NCBI GenBank assembly: GCA_023408815.1
Contig: JAEYJO010000023.1
Span: forward strand, 1-8,369
Direction of reading: 5' to 3'
Origin: Bacillota bacterium
GTDB lineage: Bacteria; Bacillota; Clostridia; Lachnospirales; Lachnospiraceae
Length of the DNA stretch: 8,369 bases
Positions 1 through 5,779 of this stretch are shown here, piece after piece. The number at the start of each line of letters is the position of its first letter. Position 1 is the first letter of the stretch. The position numbers and the translations under genes are program-made. The notes beneath the pieces were generated by a model. That model was not told where the DNA came from. It saw only the letters and a list, made by a program, of their open reading frames with translations, and ran no database searches.

Positions 1-124
1 ATGGTTTCTATGACTTAGCCACTGCATATCAGTCTGTGCACATCAACTACTGAAAGCGCCGTGTACCGAACGGTACGCACGGTGCTGTGAGAGGACGGCG
101 GTTAATCACCGCCTCCTACTCGAT
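1..124 (+). mobile_element. 3' end of a group II (IIC-like) intron
   Basis: The end of the intron ORF is followed by a recognisable domain V at about 55-86. It starts with the catalytic AGC triad (55-57). The outer stem AGCGCCGTG pairs with CACGGTGCT, the inner stem TACC/GGTA closes a GAAC tetraloop, and a two-base CG bulge separates them. Domain VI follows at about 90-121: GGCGG (97-101) pairs with CCGCC (109-113), and the lower stem leaves A118 bulged as candidate branch point, six bases before the predicted 3' end at CGAT (121-124). The domain V sequence closely resembles, from memory, that of the Oceanobacillus iheyensis group IIC intron. The 5' part lies outside the window. The exact 3' splice position is inferred and could be off by a base or two. 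Confidence 0.85.
3..53 (+). CDS. C-terminal tail of group II intron-encoded reverse transcriptase/maturase (partial)
   Basis: The frame beginning at base 3 reads GFYDLATAYQSVHINY and then stops at TGA 51-53, two bases before the AGC of domain V. An intron-encoded protein ending just before domain V is the expected arrangement in compact bacterial group II introns, where the ORF sits in domain IV. Only the last 16 residues are visible, so no RT or maturase motif can be checked. The identification rests on position within the intron and on the tail looking like those of this protein family. Group IIC proteins usually lack the endonuclease domain, which fits an end without a zinc-binding motif. 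The body of the gene lies upstream of the window. Confidence 0.5.
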   Translation, partial: GFYDLATAYQSVHINY

Positions 125-209
125 TAATAGGAAAATGTGAGAGGACATGAAGCATAACTTTTATTAAATATAAAAAGAATATAAAATATATAAATAATGT
201 TTATAGTAC

Positions 210-237
210 TAAAGTAACAGAAAAATAACGCCGATAT
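210..237 (+). promoter_or_regulatory. Predicted sigma-28 (SigD/FliA) promoter
   Basis: TAAA at 210-213 (extended TAAAGTAA) is followed after 16 bases by GCCGATAT at 230-237. This matches the motility sigma factor consensus of TAAA, about 15 bases, GCCGATAT/A; the -10 element is a perfect match and the spacer is one base longer than usual. Transcription would begin near 244-247, leaving a leader of about 60 bases before the ATG at 306. A sigma-A reading is also possible on the same DNA (GTAACA at 214-219, 17 bases, TACAAT at 237-242) but its -35 match is weaker. The promoter would drive the small protein and the c-di-GMP enzyme together. Confidence 0.65.
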
Positions 238-245
238 ACAATATG

Positions 246-267
246 AAATGGTACTATAGTACCATTT
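246..267. repeat. Perfect 22-bp palindrome at the predicted transcription start
   Basis: AAATGGTACTA at 246-256 is followed immediately by its exact reverse complement at 257-267, giving a palindrome without spacer. It begins at the predicted start of the transcript. It could be a DNA operator for a dimeric repressor or a short stem-loop at the 5' end of the mRNA. The motif TATAGTAC inside it (255-262) also occurs at 202-209, next to the -35 element, within the smaller palindrome TAGTACTA (204-211). The repeated half-site favours protein binding. Confidence 0.5.
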
Positions 268-305
268 ATCCCCGTGAAACATGCATTTAGAAGGGAGGCA
301 AACTT

Positions 306-461
306 ATGAGTTATGATACATGGATGGTACAATCGGTTGTTATTGTTCCTAAACTGAGAGATTATAAAACCGGTAAATCCGTAAAGGAAATCAAAAAGGA
401 GAAAAAGGAGACTGCCGGTAAAAAGGATTTTGAATCGATTCTCAGACAAATGATGAAATGA
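306..461 (+). CDS. Small hypothetical protein, 51 residues, basic
   Basis: The ATG at 306 is preceded by a strong ribosome binding site, GGGAGG (about 293-298), and the frame is open to TGA at 459-461. The protein starts MSYDTWMVQSVVIVPKLRDY. Residues 21-40 are very rich in lysine and glutamate (KSVKEIKKEKKETAGKK), followed by the short amphipathic tail DFESILRQMMK. There is no signal peptide, membrane segment or cysteine. I do not recognise the family. It is the first gene after the predicted sigma-28 promoter and lies 20 bases upstream of the GGDEF/HD-GYP gene, so the two are probably one transcript. Co-expression suggests a role tied to motility or c-di-GMP signalling, for instance as a small partner protein, but that is inference from position only. 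Confidence 0.7.
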   Translation: MSYDTWMVQSVVIVPKLRDYKTGKSVKEIKKEKKETAGKKDFESILRQMMK

Positions 462-481
462 TAGAAGGAGAATCATAAATT

Positions 482-2293
482 ATGGAAGAAAATTTAAATG
501 AAGGCCCTGACGACAGGCTGTCCCTACAATATATTATGGAAAGTCTGCCGGAAGCCTTTCATATCATCGATGCTGAGGGTGTGATTCTTTATGCTAACCC
601 GAAGTGTCTTGAGTTGTATGAAGTTCCGGTGGAAAATATCGGAAAGCAGAATTTTTTTCCCTATTGGGCCGATAAAGACAAACGCATCCGTTGGTTTGAT
701 AATGTCATGAATGGTGGGCGAAGCGATGGTTTTGAAATGCAGCTTAAGAATCCCTCGGGAAAGGAGATATGGACAGTCACAAGCAGTATTACAATACAAT
801 ACCAAGGTAAGACCTGCATCCTGTCCACGGTAAGTGACATAACGGAGAAAAAGCGGATTGAGGCAGAATTTAAGCGTAATGAAGAGGAATACAGTCTGCT
901 TACGGAATTTACCGCAGATGTGATATGGGTATATAACCTTCGGTCGGGGAGGTTTACTTATCTTAGCCCTTCCTATTTCGAGTTGACCGGATTTACCGTG
1001 GAGGAAGGCCTGGCAAATGAACTTTCGGCACATGTAATGCCGGAGTCCAATGCAGCAACGCGGAAATTTCTTGAGAAAAGTCAAAACGATTTTTTGGAGA
1101 ATCCTTCCGCTCAAAAGCACTACCTTATGGAAGTGCGCCTTCAGTGCAAGGATGGAAATGGAATCTGGGTAGAGATTTCTATTAAACACAGATACAATAA
1201 GGACGGTGAAATCGAGACGGTAGGTGTCAGCCGTAACATCGAGGAGCGGAAACAAGCGGAAAACGATATACGCTACTTAAGCTACCACGACCAATTGACG
1301 GGACTTTTTAACAGAAGATTTTACGAGGAAGAGCTGGGAAAGATGAAGTTTCAAAAAAATCTTCCTTTTACTCTGATTCTTTGCGATATAAATGTCTTAA
1401 AGCTGACGAACGACGCGTTTGGGCATATGACAGGAGATGATTTGCTCAAACGCTTTGCGGACGTATTGACAGGGGAACTGCGTTCCGGCGATGTGGCGGC
1501 CCGTATAGGAGGAGATGAGTTCGTGCTCCTCCTGTCTAAGACTGATCGAACCGGCGCGGAGAAGCTGGCGGCATGTATCAGAGAGGGAATAGAGCGGTCC
1601 AATGCGGAAAATTCTGATTCTCCGATTCTATCGGTTTCCTTCGGATGGGCGGTTAAGGATAATGAAGATGAGAAGTTCGAGACGATTTTTTTGCGGGCGG
1701 AAGAGAGAATGTATAGTCAGAAACTGAGGGAAGGGAATGCAAGAAAAAAGGAAATGGTTCAGCTCGTATTGCAGAAGCTGTTTGCCAGAGATCATTGGGA
1801 GCTTGTACATTCAGAAAATGTAGGCCGGCTGAGTATGGCTATCGGAGCGGCGATGGGATTGGAAATCGCTGCATTAGAACAACTGTGGGCTCTTGGCCGG
1901 CTGCATGATATCGGTAAAATAGGAATTTCCGAAAAGATTTTGAATAAGCATGAGGCATTGAGCCAGGAAGAATGGATTGAGTTCAGGAGACATCCGGAGA
2001 TCGGTTATCAGATACTTCGCTCTGTCGACAGATATGCGCCTATTGCGGAGGCCGTGCTTTCTCATCATGAATGGTACGATGGAGGCGGTTACCCCAGGAA
2101 GCTTAAAGGACAGGAGATTCTGCTTGGTGCAAGGATCGTAGCGGTAGCGGAGGCTTATGATAAGATGGTGAGCGGAGACAGCTTTCGTAAGCCCGTAAGC
2201 CGCGCAATCGCGGCAGGCGAGCTTCTGGCCGGCGCCGGAACACAGTTTGATCCGGAAGTCGTAGAGCTGTTTCTTTCCGAGGTCGTAGAATGA
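482..2293 (+). CDS. PAS-PAS-GGDEF-HD-GYP cyclic-di-GMP signalling protein
   Basis: This 603-residue protein has an N-terminal PAS domain (about 14-125), a second PAS domain with PAC segment (about 135-258), a GGDEF domain (about 262-420) and an HD-GYP domain (about 430-600). No membrane segment is seen, so it is predicted cytosolic. The GGDEF motif is intact (343-347), metal-binding D302 is present, and RSGD (334-337) lies exactly five residues upstream as a product-inhibition I-site. The HD-GYP half keeps HDIGK (475-479), H504, HHE (528-530) and GYP (536-538). Both c-di-GMP synthesis and hydrolysis are therefore possible; which dominates cannot be read from sequence. The PAS domains would sense a ligand or redox signal, and no cofactor-binding residue is evident. 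AGAAGGAG (463-470) is the ribosome binding site. The gene follows the small ORF by 20 bases and is probably transcribed with it from the sigma-28 promoter. Confidence 0.95.
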   Translation: MEENLNEGPDDRLSLQYIMESLPEAFHIIDAEGVILYANPKCLELYEVPVENIGKQNFFPYWADKDKRIRWFDNVMNGGRSDGFEMQLKNPSGKEIWTVTSSITIQYQGKTCILSTVSDITEKKRIEAEFKRNEEEYSLLTEFTADVIWVYNLRSGRFTYLSPSYFELTGFTVEEGLANELSAHVMPESNAATRKFLEKSQNDFLENPSAQKHYLMEVRLQCKDGNGIWVEISIKHRYNKDGEIETVGVSRNIEERKQAENDIRYLSYHDQLTGLFNRRFYEEELGKMKFQKNLPFTLILCDINVLKLTNDAFGHMTGDDLLKRFADVLTGELRSGDVAARIGGDEFVLLLSKTDRTGAEKLAACIREGIERSNAENSDSPILSVSFGWAVKDNEDEKFETIFLRAEERMYSQKLREGNARKKEMVQLVLQKLFARDHWELVHSENVGRLSMAIGAAMGLEIAALEQLWALGRLHDIGKIGISEKILNKHEALSQEEWIEFRRHPEIGYQILRSVDRYAPIAEAVLSHHEWYDGGGYPRKLKGQEILLGARIVAVAEAYDKMVSGDSFRKPVSRAIAAGELLAGAGTQFDPEVVELFLSEVVE

Positions 2294-2329
2294 ACCTGTG
2301 GCTGAGGCTTGAATTTATAGGCGCTTTTC

Positions 2330-2359
2330 GTGCTTCGGCGCAGATTAAGCACCTTTTTT
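2330..2359 (+). terminator. Possible terminator after the c-di-GMP gene
   Basis: GTGCTT (2330-2335) pairs with AAGCAC (2347-2352) across an 11-base loop, followed by C and six T (2354-2359). The stem is short and the loop long, so this is a weak candidate. It overlaps the last codons of the convergent PHP gene. It is the only terminator-like structure in the 51-base gap between the two convergent genes. Confidence 0.35.
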
Positions 2360-3172
2360 GTAAGTTTCGTGCCCCTTGTGGCCTGGAGTGTATTCATATA
2401 AGTGGCTCTTTAGAATTTCCATGTTACGTTTGTGCCTTTTGAACAACGCGAGAAATTTATTATAAAACCAGAAAGAATATACCAAAACGTTATTTATTTT
2501 GCCTATTCTTTGCTTGGTCGTGAACATATATCTCTCACCGCCTGAAGAAATCGTAACATCGGAGCGGAGTGCATAGATGAAATCTGTTTCATTTTTTATT
2601 ACGGTTTCAATCATCGTATAGCCGAAGCCAACACTTTCCTCCCTATGCGAGTCACTGCCGCCGATTCCCGGTTTTTCGAATCGTTTGGCCAACTCACTTG
2701 CAGCCATGTTGGATTGAGGAGATTCACAGGCATTATAGGTTTCGATGAAGTCGAAGCGGGTGATCAGGCTGCGGGATTTCTTTCCGCGCCTCGTATTCAT
2801 CAGACTTAGATATTTCTCTCCGCAGGGATGAGCGGGACCTAGGATTCCGCCGAAATGATGCACGATATCGATCAGCAGGTGGACGGGAAGCCCACGAAGC
2901 TCTAAAAGTGGCAGATGAACGTCTGTAGGCATAATAATAATGATATGTCCGGCATCGATGGTGTCGTATTCGATGCCCTTTAGAACGACAAAATCAGGAA
3001 ATTCTTTGTCCAAATTATTTTTTTTATAATAACGGTATGCCTTGTAGGAGTTGTGATCCGTGATGAGCATACCCTGATAACCTTTTTCCTGAAGCAGACA
3101 AATAGCGTCTCGTATGGCAATTTTGCCATCCAAAGAACCTTCCTTCGTATGGCAGTGCATGTCGAATTTCAA
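2345..3172 (-). CDS. PHP-domain metal-dependent phosphoesterase
   Basis: The predicted protein has 275 residues and starts MKFDMHCHTKEGSLDG, typical of stand-alone PHP phosphoesterases. Metal ligands of the fold are visible: H6 and H8 (HCH), D39-H40 (ITDHN), E68 (GIEYD), H115 (AHP), E144 (FIETYNA) and D174/H176 (GSDSH). Such proteins hydrolyse phosphate esters or nucleotide-type substrates using two or three metal ions; the substrate here is unknown. The last 55 residues are basic and contain an aromatic stretch (VYSFWFYNKFLALF, about 231-244) that could contact the membrane. I chose TTG 3172 because AAAGGA lies 10 bases upstream and because the upstream ATG at 3232 falls inside the likely promoter spacer and lacks a ribosome binding site. 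The ATG would add 20 residues of no PHP character. It is convergent with the c-di-GMP gene. Confidence 0.85.
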   Translation of the reverse strand: MKFDMHCHTKEGSLDGKIAIRDAICLLQEKGYQGMLITDHNSYKAYRYYKKNNLDKEFPDFVVLKGIEYDTIDAGHIIIIMPTDVHLPLLELRGLPVHLLIDIVHHFGGILGPAHPCGEKYLSLMNTRRGKKSRSLITRFDFIETYNACESPQSNMAASELAKRFEKPGIGGSDSHREESVGFGYTMIETVIKNETDFIYALRSDVTISSGGERYMFTTKQRIGKINNVLVYSFWFYNKFLALFKRHKRNMEILKSHLYEYTPGHKGHETYKKGA

Positions 3173-3182
3173 AAATATACCA

Positions 3183-3188
3183 TCCTTT
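3183..3188 (-). promoter_or_regulatory. Ribosome binding site supporting a TTG start
   Basis: Read on the - strand this is AAAGGA, 10 bases before TTG 3172. No comparable site precedes the upstream ATG at 3232, so this element decides the start of the PHP gene. Confidence 0.6.
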
Positions 3189-3197
3189 CGTATGTTT

Positions 3198-3217
3198 GTG
3201 CAAAACAAATTTTGCAC
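3198..3217 (-). repeat. 8-bp inverted repeat at the start of the PHP leader
   Basis: GTGCAAAA (3198-3205) and TTTTGCAC (3210-3217) are exact complements with a four-base loop. On the - strand the structure would lie at the very 5' end of the mRNA from the predicted promoter. It may be a stabilising hairpin or part of an operator. There is no T-run after it, so it is not a terminator. Confidence 0.4.
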
Positions 3218-3260
3218 CATCGTTGATACCATCGACGGAATATTTTGTCAATCGATGGTA
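3216..3260. repeat. Repeated ACCATCG half-sites around the PHP promoter (candidate operator)
   Basis: TACCATCGA at 3227-3235 has its exact reverse complement TCGATGGTA at 3252-3260, and a further direct copy ACCATCG lies at 3216-3222. The copies surround the -35 and overlap the -10 of the predicted PHP promoter, as repressor sites often do. No regulator gene is present in the window. Confidence 0.4.
3223..3251 (-). promoter_or_regulatory. Predicted sigma-A promoter of the PHP gene
   Basis: On the - strand TTGACA (3251-3246) is followed after 17 bases by TATCAA (3228-3223): a perfect -35, four of six at -10 and ideal spacing. Transcription would start near 3215, giving a leader of about 43 bases before TTG 3172. 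Confidence 0.55.
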
Positions 3261-3385
3261 AAGTCTCAATATTCACATTGTACCCTAATTGGACAGGAAG
3301 TAAATATAATTTTTAAAAAATTTTTCTTTTGTTAATTTATTGGGTATTAAGAACGGTGTGAACAGTAACGATATGAAATTTAGCC

Positions 3386-3414
3386 TTGACAATCATAAAA
3401 ATTTAGATTAATGT
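3386..3414 (+). promoter_or_regulatory. Predicted sigma-A promoter of the T-box/trpXYZ transcript
   Basis: TTGACA (3386-3391) is followed after 17 bases by TAATGT (3409-3414). The -35 is perfect and the -10 is poor (three of six). The position fits, with the predicted start at about 3421 immediately ahead of T-box Stem I. The rest of the divergent gap, 3261-3385, is AT-rich and shows no gene. Confidence 0.5.
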
Positions 3415-3420
3415 AAATAA

Positions 3421-3728
3421 AAGAGAAATAAATGACAAACCTATGAGAAAGAGTAGTAGGTATCAGGAACTATTGCAGAGAGCCGTCGGTGGTGGAAGGC
3501 GGTATAGGGAATTTTACTGAATGGACTTTCGAGGCCGGGCTGAACTGAAAGTAGGTGCCGGCGGGATTCGGGCCCGTTATCCATCCGACGTGTATGACAG
3601 TACATGAATAAAGTGGTCGATGCCTATGGCATGTCAATTTGAGTGGTACCGCGATAATAAAACTTATACTAATTTTGTTTATATTAAGTTTATTACCGTC
3701 TCAAGCAATTAACTTGAGGCGGTTTTTT
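3421..3728 (+). promoter_or_regulatory. T-box riboswitch, tryptophan (TGG) specifier
   Basis: The leader contains Stem I with the AGTA of the specifier-loop side (in GAGTAGTAGG, near 3451-3460), the conserved distal-loop segment GGTGGTGGAAGGCGG (3488-3502) and the specifier context GAA-TGG-AC with TGG at 3522-3524. The T-box proper is GAGTGGTACCGCG (3641-3653). A later helix pairs CGATAATAAAACTT with AAGTTTATTACCG, and TTGAG (3639-3643) pairs with CTCAA (3700-3704), forming an antiterminator around the TGGTACC bulge. The alternative fold is the terminator at 3696-3728. Uncharged tRNA-Trp should stabilise the antiterminator and allow transcription of the importer genes. The Trp assignment comes from the specifier position and agrees with the downstream transporter type. 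Confidence 0.92.
3696..3728 (+). terminator. T-box regulated terminator
   Basis: CCGTCTCAAG (3696-3705) pairs with CTTGAGGCGG (3713-3722), with one G-T wobble, around a seven-base loop and is followed by six T (3723-3728). Its 5' arm includes the CTCAA needed for the antiterminator, so the two folds exclude each other. Confidence 0.9.
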
Positions 3729-3761
3729 GCGTACTTTTTTGTGGGGAATATTTTTCTGCAG

Positions 3762-3795
3762 TGAGATGCGCTTGACATGCTGCTGAGATGCGCTT
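3762..3795 (+). repeat. 12-bp direct repeat TGAGATGCGCTT
   Basis: TGAGATGCGCTT occurs at 3762-3773 and again at 3784-3795, in the untranslated stretch between the T-box terminator and the lipoprotein gene. I see no promoter or gene here. The repeat may be a small tandem duplication or a binding site. Confidence 0.5.
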
Positions 3796-3865
3796 TTGGA
3801 TGGAATACACAGAGAGTAGTTTTTCTTGTAAATGGAGGCATAATAAAAAAAGGAGAGTGGAGATT

Positions 3866-4864
3866 ATGAAACAGAAATTATTAGCAGTACTTTTAGCGGC
3901 GGTAACTATGACGGCAATGTTCACAGCTTGCGGAGAAAAAGCTTCGGATGGATATACCATCGGTATTTCACAATTTGCGGAGCATGGTTCTTTGGATAAC
4001 TGCAAGGAAGGCTTTCTTGCCGGACTTGCGGAAGAAGGAATTAAAGAAGGTGAGAATCTGACCGTGCTTTTCGATAATGCGCAGTCCGATACGGGAACGG
4101 CCAGTACGATTGCAGATAACTATGTATCTCAGAAGGTAGATATGATTTGTGCCATTGCTACGCCCAGCGCCATGAGCGCGTACAATTCCTGTCTGAATAC
4201 CGACATACCCGTTATCTATACGGCGGTATCCGACCCGGTGGAAGCGGGACTTGCAGGAGAAGATGGAGCACCGACTGGAAATGTGACAGGTACTTCCGAT
4301 GCGCTGGCAGTATCCGAGCAGCTTGAGATGATTCGCGAGGTTATGCCTGAGGCGACGAAAATAGGTATTATCTATACGACCAGCGAAGTGAATTCCGTCA
4401 GTGCCATCGAAGAATATAAGAAATATGCAGGCGATTACGGATTTGAGATCATAGAGACGGGAATCAATACTATTGCTGATGTGGGCATGGCGGCAGCGGA
4501 TATCGTAACAAAGGTTGACTGTATAACGAATTTGACGGATAATACAGTAGTATCCGCATTACAGACAGTAATCGCAGAGGCGAACAATGCCGGCATCCCG
4601 GTATTCGGTTCTGAGGTGGAGCAAGTGAAAGCGGGCTGCGTGGCATCTATGGGGCTGGAATATTATGAACTCGGCAAGCAGACCGGTAAAATGGCTGCTA
4701 AGGTATTAAAGGGAGAAGCGAAGGCTTCCGAAATGAATTTTGAAGTTATTTCGAAGCCCAGCCTGTATGTAAATACGGCAGCGGCAGAAAAAATTAATCT
4801 TGCGCTGGACGATGCGTTTGTAAACGGAGCGTATGAAAAATTCGATGAAATAGTTGTAGAATAA
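3866..4864 (+). CDS. trpX: Tryptophan ABC importer, substrate-binding lipoprotein (TrpX-like)
   Basis: The protein has 332 residues. A lysine-containing N-terminus and hydrophobic stretch end in the lipobox FTAC with C22, so it should be a lipid-anchored binding protein on the outer face of the membrane. The body is a periplasmic-binding fold of the PF04392 (DUF534/TrpX) type, with landmarks YTIGISQFAEHGSLD, FDNAQSD, IATPSAMSA and YTAVSDPVEAG. I chose ATG 3866 because AGGAG lies 10 bases upstream and the signal peptide then begins properly; an in-frame ATG at 3788 would add 26 residues before the signal. The Trp-specific T-box upstream and the permease and ATPase downstream support tryptophan, or a close precursor or analogue, as ligand. 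The family also has members binding other ligands, so the substrate is inferred from regulation, not from binding residues. Confidence 0.88.
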   Translation: MKQKLLAVLLAAVTMTAMFTACGEKASDGYTIGISQFAEHGSLDNCKEGFLAGLAEEGIKEGENLTVLFDNAQSDTGTASTIADNYVSQKVDMICAIATPSAMSAYNSCLNTDIPVIYTAVSDPVEAGLAGEDGAPTGNVTGTSDALAVSEQLEMIREVMPEATKIGIIYTTSEVNSVSAIEEYKKYAGDYGFEIIETGINTIADVGMAAADIVTKVDCITNLTDNTVVSALQTVIAEANNAGIPVFGSEVEQVKAGCVASMGLEYYELGKQTGKMAAKVLKGEAKASEMNFEVISKPSLYVNTAAAEKINLALDDAFVNGAYEKFDEIVVE

Positions 4865-4885
4865 GAAATTACCGGAGGAATTACA

Positions 4886-5779
4886 GTGACTTTATTACTC
4901 AGCGTGTTGGAACAAGGTATGATATATGCCATTATGGCTTTGGGAGTATATATAACCTACAAAATATTGGATTTCCCCGATTTGACGGTAGACGGAAGTT
5001 TTCCTATGGGAGCTGCGATTACCTGCATGCTGATCTCTTCTGGAATGAATCCGCTCGGAGCGCTTCCCATATCGTTTGCTGCGGGAGCGCTGGTCGGCAT
5101 ATGTACGGGACTTATCCATGTCAAGCTGAAGGTACGGGATCTTTTGTCGGGCATTATCATGATGACTGCTCTCTATACGGTAAACTTAAGGATTGCCGGA
5201 AGGGCGAATCTGCCGATTTACAACATGGATACGATTTTTGACAATGGCTTTATCAATGCCGTTTTTCCGGAAGGCATGTCGGCGTATAAGACAGTAATCA
5301 TTATTTTTGTCATTACTATGATCACCAAATATCTGCTGGATGGATATATGAGTACAAAGTCGGGATTCCTCCTTCGGGCGGTGGGTGACAACGACATTAT
5401 CGTAACTTCCTTGGGTGTGGACAAAGGGCTGGTAAAGATAGTCGGACTTGCCATCGCCAACGGTTTGGTTGCTTTAAGTGGATGTATATTTGCCCAGCAG
5501 CAGAGATATTTCGATATTTCTATGGGAACGGGAACGGTGGTTATCGGCCTCGCCAGTGTTATCATAGGAACGAGTCTTTTTAAGAAAGTGACGTTTTTCA
5601 AGATAACCTCCAGCGTGGTAATCGGTTCTCTTCTATATAAAGGCTGCGTGGCGCTGGCTATCAGAATAGGGCTTCCGTCCACGGACCTCAAGCTGATTAC
5701 CGCAGTGCTGTTCCTCATCATACTGGTAATAGGAATGGAAAGAAAGAAGACGGGAGGCAGACATGTTAGAACTAATTAA
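4886..5779 (+). CDS. trpY: Tryptophan ABC importer, permease (TrpY-like)
   Basis: The protein has 297 residues and starts at GTG 4886, five bases after GGAGGAA. About eight or nine hydrophobic segments are visible, roughly at 8-28, 41-57, 59-79, 84-104, 134-151, 182-203, 213-232, 240-260 and 268-284. It belongs to the branched-chain amino acid/ribose permease superfamily (BPD_transp_2 type). The cytoplasmic stretch with LLRAVGDND followed by GLVKIVGLAIANGLVALSG (about 162-199) resembles the coupling region that contacts the ATPase. The N-terminal segment YKILDFPDLTVDGSFPMGAA is typical of the permeases paired with TrpX-type binding proteins. It lies 21 bases after the lipoprotein gene and overlaps the ATPase gene by 17 bases, so the three are translated from one mRNA. 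Confidence 0.9.
   Translation: MTLLLSVLEQGMIYAIMALGVYITYKILDFPDLTVDGSFPMGAAITCMLISSGMNPLGALPISFAAGALVGICTGLIHVKLKVRDLLSGIIMMTALYTVNLRIAGRANLPIYNMDTIFDNGFINAVFPEGMSAYKTVIIIFVITMITKYLLDGYMSTKSGFLLRAVGDNDIIVTSLGVDKGLVKIVGLAIANGLVALSGCIFAQQQRYFDISMGTGTVVIGLASVIIGTSLFKKVTFFKITSSVVIGSLLYKGCVALAIRIGLPSTDLKLITAVLFLIILVIGMERKKTGGRHVRTN

Noticed and set aside
668..675. GCCGATAA inside the c-di-GMP gene as a second sigma-28 promoter
   Set aside because: No TAAA lies at the required distance upstream, and it is inside a coding region.
524..1255. Long - strand open frame opposite the PAS domains
   Set aside because: It lies fully antisense to a well-supported gene, has no recognisable domain and no ribosome binding site evident.
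3306..3311. TATAAT as a + strand -10 element in the divergent gap
   Set aside because: No -35-like hexamer lies at 16-18 bases upstream, and the TTGACA at 3386 is better placed for the T-box transcript.
3788..3865. In-frame upstream ATG extending the TrpX-like lipoprotein by 26 residues
   Set aside because: It overlaps the direct repeat, has no good ribosome binding site and would place a charged segment before a clear lipoprotein signal peptide. ATG 3866 has AGGAG at the right distance.
5218..5721. - strand open frame opposite the permease gene
   Set aside because: It is the mirror of a membrane protein gene with clear family features; the translated sequence shows no domain.
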